This document shows, piece by piece, positions 16,419-24,483 of a stretch of DNA of 37,764 nucleotides. A program made the position numbers and the translations under genes. The stretch's first letter is position 1, and the number at the start of each line of letters is the position of its first letter. Source of the stretch: Bacteroidetes bacterium GWA2_40_15 (GTDB lineage: Bacteria > Bacteroidota > Bacteroidia > Bacteroidales > VadinHA17); NCBI GenBank assembly GCA_001768195.1, contig MENI01000087.1, positions 759 to 38,522 on the forward strand, read 5' to 3'. The notes beneath the pieces were generated by a model. That model was not told where the DNA came from and made no database searches. It saw only the letters and a list, made by a program, of their open reading frames with translations.

Positions 16419-17414
16419 TTACGGTACCTCAACAACATTCAGAATTTCTGAAATTATGTGATCCTGGTTGATATCTTCAGCTTCGGCTTCATAAGTAAGC
16501 CCAATCCTGTGCCTCATCACATCAGGACAGACAACACGAACATCTTCAGGAATGACAAATCCTCTTCTCTTTATAAAAGCAAGGGCTTTTGCTGAAAGAG
16601 CAAGGTTTATTGATGCACGGGGTGATGCACCATAAGATATCATATTAGAAAAAGCAGGCAGGCCATAATTCCCCGGTGTACGGCTGGCAAATACTATATT
16701 AAGTATATAATTCTCTATTTTTTCATCCATATAAACTTCTCTGACAACATTTCTGGCCCGTAAAATGTCTTCAGTTCTTAATACAGTATTTGCTTTCGGA
16801 AATTCCTTTCCGAGATTCTCACGTACAATGAGTTTTTCTTCATCAATAGTCGGATAATCAATCAGTACTTTCATAAGAAACCGGTCGACCTGGGCTTCAG
16901 GAAGAGGGTATGTTCCCTCCTGTTCAATCGGATTCTGAGTTGCCAGAACAAGAAATGGTTCATCGAGTTTGAAGGTATATTCTCCGATTGTTACCTGCCT
17001 TTCCTGCATAGCTTCAAGCAGAGCGCTCTGCACTTTTGCAGGCGAACGGTTTATCTCATCGGCGAGAATAAAATTTGCAAAGACCGGACCCTTCTTAACG
17101 ATGAATTCTTCCTTCTTCTGACTGTAGATCATTGTTCCGATAAGGTCTGCAGGCAACAGATCGGGAGTAAACTGTATTCTGCTGAACTTTGCGTCGATTA
17201 TGGAGGCAAGAGATTTTATTGCAAGTGTTTTTGCGAGACCCGGAACACCTTCGAGCAGAATATGTCCGTTAGCAAGAAGTCCGATCATGAGACTGTCAGT
17301 GAGATGTTTCTGGCCAATAATAACCTTATTCATCTCCATTCTGATAATGTCTACGAAAGAGCTCTCTTTTTCAATTTTCTCATTTAAGATCCTGATGTCA
17401 GCAGTTTGCTCCAT
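16419..17414 (-). CDS. MoxR-family AAA+ ATPase, first gene of the Bat operon
   Basis: The 331-residue MoxR ATPase has Walker A GVPGLAKT (56-63), Walker B FILADEINR (115-123), sensor/arginine region ATQNPIEQEGTYPLPEAQVD, RF (about 158-179) and the C-terminal lid (about 230-331, with SYGASPRASINL). MoxR ATPases act as chaperone-like remodelers of complexes containing VWA-domain proteins. The DUF58, BatA and BatB genes downstream are their usual partners. A TATATTTG promoter box lies 20 bases before the ATG. The nine minus-strand genes from here to batE have spacers of 16 bases or less or overlap, and can be read as one operon. Confidence 0.95.
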   Translation of the reverse strand: MEQTADIRILNEKIEKESSFVDIIRMEMNKVIIGQKHLTDSLMIGLLANGHILLEGVPGLAKTLAIKSLASIIDAKFSRIQFTPDLLPADLIGTMIYSQKKEEFIVKKGPVFANFILADEINRSPAKVQSALLEAMQERQVTIGEYTFKLDEPFLVLATQNPIEQEGTYPLPEAQVDRFLMKVLIDYPTIDEEKLIVRENLGKEFPKANTVLRTEDILRARNVVREVYMDEKIENYILNIVFASRTPGNYGLPAFSNMISYGASPRASINLALSAKALAFIKRRGFVIPEDVRVVCPDVMRHRIGLTYEAEAEDINQDHIISEILNVVEVP

Positions 17415-17434
17415 GGTTTTAAATTTTTAATCTG

Positions 17435-17442
17435 CAAATATA
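17435..17442 (-). promoter_or_regulatory. -7 box (TATATTTG) of the Bat operon
   Basis: On the minus strand TATATTTG matches the Bacteroidetes -7 consensus TAnnTTTG exactly. Transcription would begin near 17430, about 16 bases before the MoxR ATG. I see no TTTG at the -33 distance. It is the only such box in the 197-base spacer before the operon that I noticed. Confidence 0.45.
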
Positions 17443-17611
17443 ATAAAACAAGCGGTTTCAACAGCTCAGTAATTAAGTACACAAAGGAAACAGGGATAAC
17501 AATAAAGTCTTGTTAAGGAGTGTTAAACTTTTGTTAAATGAAACGCATTATTACAGGCCGGAAAGATGATCTTTTTCCGGATCCGGAGGAAAAGATTAAT
17601 ATTTTGTTTAT

Positions 17612-18787
17612 TCACTTCAGGGAGAATGGATTCCATTTAAAAGCGGCTCTTGCAGAACTCCTTAAAACCATAATTAGTACCAAAGGCAGTACAGCTATGC
17701 TGAATTCCTGGGGTAGAAGCATATGTAATAAGAGGAATGCAGCGGAAATATAGAAAACAATCCTGAACCACTTAATTCCGGGTCGGCCAATTACTGAAAA
17801 AATAAAACATATCAGAACAAATGGATTAAGCCATAGTATATTAAGGTTCATTTTCATCTGCTGATGATCGGTAAAAAAGTTGAAGAATATCATTAATACC
17901 GCCAGAACAGAAAATATAAAGAAAATCACGGCATCAATTATTGTAACGGTTAATATGTTTCTGATAAGAGGAATTATGATAAGCAATAAAATCAGAATTA
18001 ATGCAAATATATTTTCAGGTGCATAAAGAAATCTTCGTTGCAGTTCAGGAAGCTCAAAATCGAGAATAATTTCGGGATTCTGAAGCAACGGGACCATTTT
18101 ACCATTTCTGTTCACAACCGTTTCAGAGAGGCAGTTCATAAGGTCAACAGGTAAAAACATCCTGTCACGGAATGTTGTCTTTTTATCACCCGGGGAACCC
18201 ATAATCAGGTCAATTCCAAATTTAAGCCAGGGGTACGGGACCTGGTATTTCCCGGTCATATCCCTGAAAGCAGGAACATCAGATGATCCTTCCGGAGGAT
18301 ATAACAGCTTATTACCTACCGACTTCTCTAACAGATCCCTTATCCTTGTAGAGCAGTCATCATAAAAGAAGTCATACCTGTATCTTACATTCTCAGGTTT
18401 AAGATTATCATTAATGAGAATAACTAATTGCCTTATTTCAAGAGGCGAAAGGTTAATTCTCTGAGAGAAGACAGCACGTTCTTCGTACAAATATGTCTGA
18501 AGAAAATTGCCCATTGATTCAACTGCCAGCATATATTCAAGCCGGCCCTTGGCAAATTTCCACGCGAAATTCGGAGTATTGAAATCGAATACACCCCAGT
18601 TGTAAACCAGATCACTGTTATTTATTCTGTTTACTATCCTCAGTGCGCTGTGTCCATATATTGAGTATATTTCAGTACCGGGGTTGCAGGTTATCAGATA
18701 CACAATTGTGTCGTTCCCTGTTTGCGAAAAACTATCATTGAGGCAGACAGACATTAAAAAAGCGATAATGACAGCTGTTTTTTTCAT
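17612..18787 (-). CDS. DUF4105 / Lnb-like periplasmic and membrane protein
   Basis: The 391-residue protein has a signal peptide (1-21), a periplasmic domain (about 25-235) and five hydrophobic helices in the C-terminal third (about 250-385). The periplasmic domain has YLITCNPGTEIYSIYGHSALRI (read in two overlapping parts near 31-52) and FFYDDCSTRIRDLLEK (about 140-155), the conserved GHS and DC.TR signatures of DUF4105. From memory, this family includes Lnb, a lipoprotein N-acyltransferase of Bacteroides, and the helix count fits. This copy may acylate lipoproteins, several of which are encoded nearby, but DUF4105 proteins also occur as paralogues of unknown role. It is followed by the Bat operon on the same strand, 197 bases later. 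Confidence 0.82.
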   Translation of the reverse strand: MKKTAVIIAFLMSVCLNDSFSQTGNDTIVYLITCNPGTEIYSIYGHSALRIVNRINNSDLVYNWGVFDFNTPNFAWKFAKGRLEYMLAVESMGNFLQTYLYEERAVFSQRINLSPLEIRQLVILINDNLKPENVRYRYDFFYDDCSTRIRDLLEKSVGNKLLYPPEGSSDVPAFRDMTGKYQVPYPWLKFGIDLIMGSPGDKKTTFRDRMFLPVDLMNCLSETVVNRNGKMVPLLQNPEIILDFELPELQRRFLYAPENIFALILILLLIIIPLIRNILTVTIIDAVIFFIFSVLAVLMIFFNFFTDHQQMKMNLNILWLNPFVLICFIFSVIGRPGIKWFRIVFYISAAFLLLHMLLPQEFSIAVLPLVLIMVLRSSARAAFKWNPFSLK

Positions 18788-18888
18788 TTTTTGACTTTTT
18801 GTAAACCTAAGAGATTTTTATCAGATATGAAAGAATTAAACTTATCGGATTCTGATTCGTATCCATTCTATTTTGCCTATTCAGTCAG

Positions 18889-18896
18889 TAATTTTG
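18889..18896 (+). promoter_or_regulatory. -7 box (TAATTTTG) before the glycosidase-like gene
   Basis: TAATTTTG matches TAnnTTTG exactly. The nearest upstream TTTG (18872-18875) is only 13 bases away, not 19-21, so the -33 element is poor. The predicted start near 18901 would leave a leader of about 60 bases before the ATG at 18961. Confidence 0.35.
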
Positions 18897-18960
18897 CTAT
18901 ATTGCAAACACAGCTTACATTTTTTGAATTGTTAATTATTTTAACCCAGGCAAAAATTAT

Positions 18961-20052
18961 ATGAAAAATCATCTTCTTCCCCTGGCCGTGATCATGTTCA
19001 CCATAGTTTTTCAGTCCTGTGCAACAAATTCACACAAAACGGAGGTGAAAATAGTTGGCGAACAGTTTTTCATAAATGGCAAACCAACCTATGAGAAAAG
19101 GAACTGGAAAGGTTATGAGATAGAAGGACTTCTGATGAACTCAAGGATGGTACAGGGCATTTTTGATGATCTCAATGATACTACAATTTATAAATGGGTT
19201 TATCCCGATACTAAAAAATGGGACGCTGACAGAAATACAGATGAGTTTGTCAGGAATATGGAACTATGGCATTCGTATGGTCTGCTTTCATTCACAATAA
19301 ATATGCAGGGAGGAAGCCCGCAGGGATATTCTTCATCGCAACCATGGTATAATTCTGCATATTATGAAGACGGAAGCCTGAGAAAAGAATTTATTGCCAG
19401 GCTCGAAAAAATCCTTGACAGGGCTGATGAACTTGGCATGATCCCTGTCCTTGGATTATTCTACTTTGGTCAGGATCAGAACCTGATAGACGAAAAAGCA
19501 GTAATCAGTGCAGTAAACAATATGATTGACTGGTTATTTGAAAATAAATATCGGAACATTCTTATCGAAATCAATAATGAATGTAATGTCCGATATGACC
19601 ATGAAATACTTCAGCCACACAGGGTTGATGAGCTGATTGAACTGGTTAAAAAGAAGGAAAAAAATGGATTCAGATTCCTGGCAGGAACAAGCTATGGTGG
19701 AGGATTTATTCCACTACCGAATGTTGTAAGGTCGTCTGATTTTATCCTTTTGCATGGTAATGGAGTTTCTGATCCTGATTATATAACAGTAATGGTTGAC
19801 AGCACAAGACGAGTTTCAGGCTACACACCAAAACCAATTCTGTTTAATGAAGACGACCATTTTGATTTCGAAAAGGAAAAGAATAATTTCACCTCTGCGG
19901 TAAAAAGCTATGCATCGTGGGGTTATTTTGACTACAGAATGAAGGATGAGTTGTTTGAAGATGGCTACCAGAGCGTGCCTGTAGACTGGGGAATCAATTC
20001 CGGAAGAAAGAGAGGATTCTTCAGGCTTCTGAAAAAAATCACAGGTTCATGA
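18961..20052 (+). CDS. GH-A-like TIM-barrel lipoprotein, putative glycoside hydrolase
   Basis: The 363-residue lipoprotein has the lipobox FQSC with the lipid-bearing C20, so it is probably anchored in the outer or inner membrane. The body fits a beta/alpha barrel of glycoside-hydrolase clan A. ILIEINNECN places E207 as acid/base after strand 4, and PILFNEDDHF places E297 as nucleophile after strand 7. SFTINMQGGSPQGYS and IPVLGLFYFG look like earlier barrel strands. The EINNE motif is close to the NE motif of GH5 and related families, but I cannot give a family number or substrate. It heads a plus-strand run with the inositol-phosphatase-like gene 26 bases downstream and an esterase remnant, which suggests a former polysaccharide-use locus. 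Confidence 0.72.
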   Translation: MKNHLLPLAVIMFTIVFQSCATNSHKTEVKIVGEQFFINGKPTYEKRNWKGYEIEGLLMNSRMVQGIFDDLNDTTIYKWVYPDTKKWDADRNTDEFVRNMELWHSYGLLSFTINMQGGSPQGYSSSQPWYNSAYYEDGSLRKEFIARLEKILDRADELGMIPVLGLFYFGQDQNLIDEKAVISAVNNMIDWLFENKYRNILIEINNECNVRYDHEILQPHRVDELIELVKKKEKNGFRFLAGTSYGGGFIPLPNVVRSSDFILLHGNGVSDPDYITVMVDSTRRVSGYTPKPILFNEDDHFDFEKEKNNFTSAVKSYASWGYFDYRMKDELFEDGYQSVPVDWGINSGRKRGFFRLLKKITGS

Positions 20053-20078
20053 AGCATAAACAATATTGATACATAAGT

Positions 20079-20876
20079 ATGAAAGAAACCCTGATCATAG
20101 CTCTGAAAACAGCTGGTGCAGAACTAATGAAGCACTTTGGAACACCTCAGGAGACGACACAGAAGGAATCTCAAAGCAGTGTTGTTACAAAAGCAGATCT
20201 GAGAAGCGATGCATTAATTGTTAAATTAATAACAGATAAGTTCCCACAGCATAACATAATATCGGAAGAAGGAGGCTTTATTAACAAACACTCAAAGTAC
20301 ACCTGGATAATCGATCCTCTCGACGGGACATCAAATTTTGCTTCGGCAATTCCATGGTTCGGAGTTCTAATAGCGCTTTTTGAAGACTCCTCTCCTCTTA
20401 TGGGCGGTGCCTATTTACCCGTCACCGATATTCTCTATTTTGCTGAAAAGGGAAAAGGAGCAGTGAAAAACGGGATTCCATTTTCAATTGATAAAAATAA
20501 GAGACTGAAAGACTCCCTTGTAGCATTTGCGGTTGATTTCACAGATGATGAAGCAGAACTCAATAAAAGTCTTATGATATATAAGAACCTGATCATATCT
20601 GCAAGGAATACACGCGCCACAAATTGCCTTATAGATTTTCTGAATGTCGCAGAGGGTAAATTCGGAGCATGTATTAATCTGTTTACCAGAGTATGGGACA
20701 TATCAGCCCTTGGATTGATTATTTCAGAGGCTGGTGGAGTAATGAAGGATGCAAATGACAGAGATGTTATGTATACTTTTGATGAAGGAATAACTGAAAG
20801 GAATTTTCCTGTTATGGCAGGCTCAGAATCAATAATAGATGAAATCAGTAAACAAGTTCTTCAATTAAAATCATGA
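20079..20876 (+). CDS. Inositol-monophosphatase-family phosphatase
   Basis: The 265-residue, Mg2+-dependent phosphatase has the three IMPase metal-site motifs: EE in ISEEGG (63-64), the signature WIIDPLDGTSNF (76-87) and WDISALGLIISEAGG near 206-220. The family covers inositol monophosphatase (SuhB), 3'-phosphoadenosine 5'-phosphate phosphatase (CysQ) and histidinol-phosphatase. The sequence does not decide between these, though the overall length fits SuhB/histidinol-phosphatase types. The stop overlaps the ATG of the esterase-like remnant as ATGA, so the two were once translated as a coupled pair. Confidence 0.9.
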   Translation: MKETLIIALKTAGAELMKHFGTPQETTQKESQSSVVTKADLRSDALIVKLITDKFPQHNIISEEGGFINKHSKYTWIIDPLDGTSNFASAIPWFGVLIALFEDSSPLMGGAYLPVTDILYFAEKGKGAVKNGIPFSIDKNKRLKDSLVAFAVDFTDDEAELNKSLMIYKNLIISARNTRATNCLIDFLNVAEGKFGACINLFTRVWDISALGLIISEAGGVMKDANDRDVMYTFDEGITERNFPVMAGSESIIDEISKQVLQLKS

Positions 20877-21652
20877 AAAAAACGATCATCCTTATCGTCT
20901 TGATAATGTGTGCTATAATTACTTTGCCAGCACAGCAATTCACGCCTAACTATGATGAATCAAAGGTACCTGAGTACAAGCTGCCTGATCTGCTTGTATT
21001 TAATAATGGAAGCAAGGTAACGGATATGAGTGACTGGGATAAACGCCGGCAGGAGATACTGAAAGTATTTGAGACTGAAGTGTATGGCATCTCCCCTGCA
21101 TGGAAAGGCAAACTCTTATCCCAGGAGATCTCTTCTGACAATAATGCGCTTGAAGGCAAAGCGATAAGAAAAGAGATTAAGATCACTCTTCAGAACCAGA
21201 ACCGGTCCCATGAAATGATACTTCTTCTTTATCTGCCAAAATCTTCAGGACCTGTACCTGTTTTTCTGGGCTTGAATTTTGGAGGCAACCATACGGTTAC
21301 TCCTGAACCGGGGATAAGTATAACTTCAACATGGGTAAGAAACGATGAAAAAGAGGATAAACTGCCAGTCGATCAGCATGAACTGTTAGCCCTCATTGCT
21401 CCCAGACCCGTTTATGTTGCGAGTGCCGAAGAAGACCAGTGGGCAGATCCAAGAGGAGAATTCCTATCCTGCTTTTTTGCATCACAGGTATATCAGCTGC
21501 TGGGCAAGCCGGGAATAAAGAACAGTGAAATGCCTGCTGTTAATCAGCCTGTTGTAAGTTCTGTTGGATACCATATCCGGTCAGGTGGTCATAATGTCAC
21601 CCTGTACGACTGGCAGCAATATATTAAATTTGCAGAACTCCATCTGAAATAA
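20873..21652 (+). pseudogene. Internally deleted CE15-like alpha/beta-hydrolase
   Basis: The 259-codon frame has a signal peptide (1-20) and two ends of a carbohydrate-esterase/glucuronoyl-esterase-like protein that usually has over 400 residues. The N-terminal part (YDESKVPEYKLPDLL to FLGLNFGGNHTV, TSTWVRN) is typical. At about residues 157-163 it jumps directly to LPVDQHELLALIAPRPVY and VASAEEDQWADPRGEFL, the C-terminal part with H240 in GGHNVTLYDW. The roughly 170 missing residues carry the nucleophile elbow (GxSRxGK-type serine), so the product should be inactive. The frame is intact and there is no stop, so a short protein may still be made. The two sides of the joint (about 21344-21362) are both rich in N, D, E and K codons, compatible with deletion between short repeats. 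Confidence 0.78.
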
Positions 21653-21672
21653 AAAATTTCTGAAATAGCTGA

Positions 21673-22317
21673 ATGGAAAACTTCGATTTAGTCAGGATAC
21701 TGAAATTCCTGCCAGGAATTATACTCGGATTAACAGTTCATGAGTTTTGCCATGCACTGGTTGCGCACAGATGCGGTGATTCTACCTCAAAAGTCCAGGG
21801 ACGCGTGACTCTCAATCCTCTGAAGCATATCGATCTGATGGGATTTATAATGCTTATTGTGGCCGGATTTGGCTGGGCAAAACCTGTTCAGTTCAATGAA
21901 GCCAATCTCAGGAATCCGAAGTATGATGTAATGAAGATCGCAGTTGCCGGACCGCTTTCGAATGCCATTACCGCCATGGTTCTGTCTGTCCTGTTTTCTA
22001 TTTATATGAAAGTATTGCCCGAATACCAGAATCCCACCCTTAAAATATTATCAGAGGTCTTTTTATACGCGATATACATTAACTGGGGGCTTTTCATTTT
22101 TAATCTTATCCCCCTTCCTCCGCTTGACGGATCGCATCTTCTGTTTAACACCTTCAGAAAATACCCGGATTTTTATGATGCCCTTTATAAATATGGATCA
22201 TATGTTTTCATTGGACTTATTTTAGCAACGATTTTTACCAAGATCAATTTTCTTCCGATCTGGCCTGCAATAAAGTTTCTGGGGGAAGGATTCCTGTCAC
22301 TTGTAGGATATAATTAA
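21673..22317 (+). CDS. Site-2 protease-type (M50) membrane metalloprotease
   Basis: The 214-residue protein is nearly all membrane. The zinc site is HEFCH (23-27) in the first helix, and the third ligand lies in NLIPLPPLDGSH (144-155). This is the short form of the family, without PDZ or CBS domains. Helices are near 12-30, 52-68, 92-112, 126-146 and 172-190. It probably cuts transmembrane segments of unknown proteins. Genes of this type are found across bacteria as single-copy housekeeping genes. It follows the esterase remnant by 20 bases on the same strand. Confidence 0.9.
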   Translation: MENFDLVRILKFLPGIILGLTVHEFCHALVAHRCGDSTSKVQGRVTLNPLKHIDLMGFIMLIVAGFGWAKPVQFNEANLRNPKYDVMKIAVAGPLSNAITAMVLSVLFSIYMKVLPEYQNPTLKILSEVFLYAIYINWGLFIFNLIPLPPLDGSHLLFNTFRKYPDFYDALYKYGSYVFIGLILATIFTKINFLPIWPAIKFLGEGFLSLVGYN

Positions 22318-22367
22318 TATTATGAAAATAGACTGAAATTTCTTACATTGCAATAAATAAAAGAGTT

Positions 22368-23075
22368 ATGAGAGCTTTAATAATCATAATAAGTTTGATT
22401 ATTATCGAGATGAATCTGACACAGGTGGACAAATATGCTTCAGTTAGAAACAAAATGGTTGATACCCAGATCAGGGACAGGGGCGTTACTGATCCTGATG
22501 TGCTGAGAGCCATGAGAAAAGTTCCCCGTCATCTTTTTGTTCCGGAGGAATATATTGATGACGCATATGGAGATTATCCATTACCTATATCACAGGGACA
22601 GACAATTTCCCAGCCATATATTGTTGCATTTATGACTGAAGCAGCCGGTCCTTCAAAGAATAAGAAAGCTCTCGAGATAGGTACAGGCTCAGGATACCAG
22701 GCTGCAATACTAGCAGAAACTACAGGTACGGTTTACTCTATAGAAATAATTCCCGAACTGGCTGCTGAGGCAACAAGCACACTAAAGAAACTTGGTTACG
22801 AAAATATTACGGTCAGGGCAGGTGACGGTTATAACGGCTGGCCTGAACACGCCCCTTTCGATATAATACTTGTAACAGCCGCAGCTGATAAAATTCCGGA
22901 ACCACTCATAGATCAGCTGGCTGAAGGAGGAAGGTTAGTAATACCTGTTGGCAGACAAGGAGCAACTCAGGAGTTAAAACTGCTTACCAAAAAGAGAGGC
23001 AAGGTTGAAACTGAAAGGTTGATATATGTAAGATTTGTGCCATTTAAAAGGTCAGGAGAAATTAATGATAAATAA
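22368..23075 (+). CDS. pcm: Protein-L-isoaspartate O-methyltransferase
   Basis: The 235-residue enzyme repairs isoaspartyl residues in aged proteins using SAM. It shows MVDTQIRDRGVTDPDVLRAM and the substrate loop PLPISQGQTISQPYIVAFM (about 77-95). The SAM-binding motif I is ALEIGTGSGYQAAILAE (about 106-122), and the later parts are VRAGDGYNGWP (about 150-160) and IPVGRQG (about 192-198). The first 15 residues (MRALIIIISLIIIEM) are hydrophobic. They could be an export signal or an upstream over-call; an internal start at M15 would give a cytoplasmic enzyme of normal length. The stop codon is followed immediately by the inverted-repeat element. Confidence 0.95.
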   Translation: MRALIIIISLIIIEMNLTQVDKYASVRNKMVDTQIRDRGVTDPDVLRAMRKVPRHLFVPEEYIDDAYGDYPLPISQGQTISQPYIVAFMTEAAGPSKNKKALEIGTGSGYQAAILAETTGTVYSIEIIPELAAEATSTLKKLGYENITVRAGDGYNGWPEHAPFDIILVTAAADKIPEPLIDQLAEGGRLVIPVGRQGATQELKLLTKKRGKVETERLIYVRFVPFKRSGEINDK

Positions 23076-23239
23076 AAGAGGCTGTCTCAAAAGTCTTTTT
23101 AACCGCAAAGTACACGAAGTAATAGCAAAGGGCGAAAAGCCAAAACACTGAAATACAAGTCTTTGTGACCTTGCGTATCCCGAGTACTCGGGATTGCGAC
23201 CTCTGCGGTTAATGGATTTAACTTTTGAGACAGCCTCTT
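23076..23239. mobile_element. 164-bp MITE-like element with 19-bp perfect terminal inverted repeats
   Basis: The left end AAGAGGCTGTCTCAAAAGT (23076-23094) is the exact reverse complement of the right end (23221-23239). Inside, TTAACCGCAAAG (23099-23110) pairs with CTCTGCGGTTAA (23201-23212) with one mismatch, and a perfect 18-bp palindrome lies near the right side. There is no reading frame and no clear target duplication. The ends resemble insertion-sequence termini I have seen in Bacteroidetes, so a non-autonomous (MITE) element is likely. It begins on the base after the pcm TAA, and its left arm is followed by CTTTTT, so it may also act as a terminator. The 240 bases that follow, to the LRR gene, hold a tRNA fragment and nothing else I can name. 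Confidence 0.7.
23177..23194. repeat. 18-bp perfect palindrome
   Basis: ATCCCGAGTACTCGGGAT reads the same on both strands. It lies inside the inverted-repeat element, between TTGCGT and TGCGAC. It can form an 8-bp stem with a minimal loop, or serve as a dyad for a dimeric protein. Confidence 0.75.
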
Positions 23240-23262
23240 GTAATCCCGGAGCGACTCGAACC
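23240..23262 (-). pseudogene. tRNA 3'-end fragment (T-arm and acceptor)
   Basis: Read on the minus strand the segment gives a TTCGAGT T-loop, the 3' half of a T-stem (CGCTC), an acceptor strand CGGGATT and discriminator A. It shares 16 identical bases (plus-strand CCGGAGCGACTCGAAC, 23246-23261) with the 3' end of the intact tRNA-Arg at 24679-24694, in the same orientation. No 5' half is present, so it cannot be a functional tRNA. It directly adjoins the right end of the MITE-like element. Confidence 0.7.
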
Positions 23263-23478
23263 TTTAATTTTCTATAGAGAAGCAGTGGAGGGTCATCCGT
23301 TCAATAGCATGAGACAGGACTCACGCCTCCTGTAATGCTGACAGTCTGTATGTTAGAAAGTAATTTATGGAATGCTGCCATACCAAATTTAAAAAATATT
23401 ATAATCTGATCCGAGTATATAATTTACTTTGGTCAGGCAAGATCTGGATTTGATTTGTGAGTATCTTACCAGCCATTT

Positions 23479-24483
23479 ATGAAAACAATAACCAAACCAT
23501 TGTTGATAATATTGATTCTGGTCTTGTTTAATCATTGTGAAAAAGACACAATAGTTACCATCACCGATGATAATTTTTTAAAAGCTTTGACAGAGCAGGG
23601 AATTGATACAAATGGAGATGGCGTTATCAGTACTGATGAAGCAACCATGGTAAAATATTTAAAGGTCGATAATTGTAATATTGCAAATTTGAAAGGTATT
23701 GAAGCCTTTATAAATCTTGATACTTTGCTTTGCAACTGGAATAAGTTGACCAGTCTGGATCTATCAAATAATTCTTCGTTAAACTTCCTGAGTTGCAGCG
23801 AAAATTTATTAACAAGCCTGGATGTATCCAAAAATAATGCACTCAATTATTTGCTGTGCATGTATAATTCCTTAACCAATTTGAATATCTCTGGCAATCC
23901 AGCCCTGAAGTATTTGTGGTGTGCAAAAAATACTTTAACCAGGCTGGATATATCCAAAAATCCTGCATTAATTAGTTTTTACTGTGATTTCAATTCATTG
24001 ACAAACCTGGATTTATCCAATAACCATGAGTTAAATTATTTGCGATGCAACAATAACTCATTGACCAGTCTTGATGTATCCAAAAACACCGCATTAATTC
24101 GTTTAACATGCTCAAACAATTCAATAAGCTCTCTGGATGTATCCAATAATCATAACTTGTTCTTTCTTTGGTGTGCTACCAATGTCATAACCAGCCTGGA
24201 TGTATCCAATAATAATTTACTCAACAGGTTAGATTGCTCGAACAATTCATTAACCAGTTTGAATGTTTCAAATAATCCTGCTCTGCTTTTTTTGGAGTGC
24301 GGAAATAATTCATTAACCACACTTGATATTACGATAAATACGTTAATAGAATATGCAAATTTTGCATCTATGCCTTCTTTATATAAAGTTTGTGTATGGA
24401 CAATACCCTTTCCTCCGGCTGGCATAACGGTAAATATTACCAACAGTCCAAATGTTTATTTTACAACTGATTGTAGAAAATAG
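23479..24483 (+). CDS. Leucine-rich-repeat lipoprotein with EF-hand-like loop
   Basis: The 334-residue protein has a lipoprotein signal (lipobox LFNHC, C20). A calcium-loop-like DTNGDGVISTDEA (43-55) resembles dockerin or EF-hand loops. Nine LRR units of exactly 21 residues follow (about 88-276), with the pattern NxLTSLDVSNNxxLxxLxC, a partial tenth unit and a capping segment (VCVWTIPFPPAGITV). Each unit ends with a cysteine in the same register. Proteins of this type are surface-exposed binding proteins in Bacteroidetes, and the ligand cannot be told. There is no C-terminal sorting domain of the type IX system that I can see. The gene stands alone between a tRNA fragment and tRNA-Arg, and is the only gene in the 1.4-kb interval. 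Confidence 0.85.
   Translation: MKTITKPLLIILILVLFNHCEKDTIVTITDDNFLKALTEQGIDTNGDGVISTDEATMVKYLKVDNCNIANLKGIEAFINLDTLLCNWNKLTSLDLSNNSSLNFLSCSENLLTSLDVSKNNALNYLLCMYNSLTNLNISGNPALKYLWCAKNTLTRLDISKNPALISFYCDFNSLTNLDLSNNHELNYLRCNNNSLTSLDVSKNTALIRLTCSNNSISSLDVSNNHNLFFLWCATNVITSLDVSNNNLLNRLDCSNNSLTSLNVSNNPALLFLECGNNSLTTLDITINTLIEYANFASMPSLYKVCVWTIPFPPAGITVNITNSPNVYFTTDCRK
23740..24306 (+). repeat. Nine tandem 63-bp units encoding the LRRs
   Basis: Each unit encodes a 21-residue LRR, and unit boundaries (N of NxLTSLD) fall every 63 bases from 23740. At DNA level the units share the core around CTGGATGTATCCAA but are diverged elsewhere, so the array is not freshly amplified. Units 2, 6, 7 and 8 are the most alike. 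Confidence 0.8.

Noticed and set aside
17538-17753. 71-codon plus-strand frame before the MoxR promoter
   Set aside because: Most of it is antisense to the C-terminus of the DUF4105 protein, and no family pattern is seen.
23740-24306. CRISPR array
   Set aside because: The 63-bp periodicity is in frame, diverged between units and encodes LRRs; there are no identical repeats with unique spacers and no cas genes in the window.
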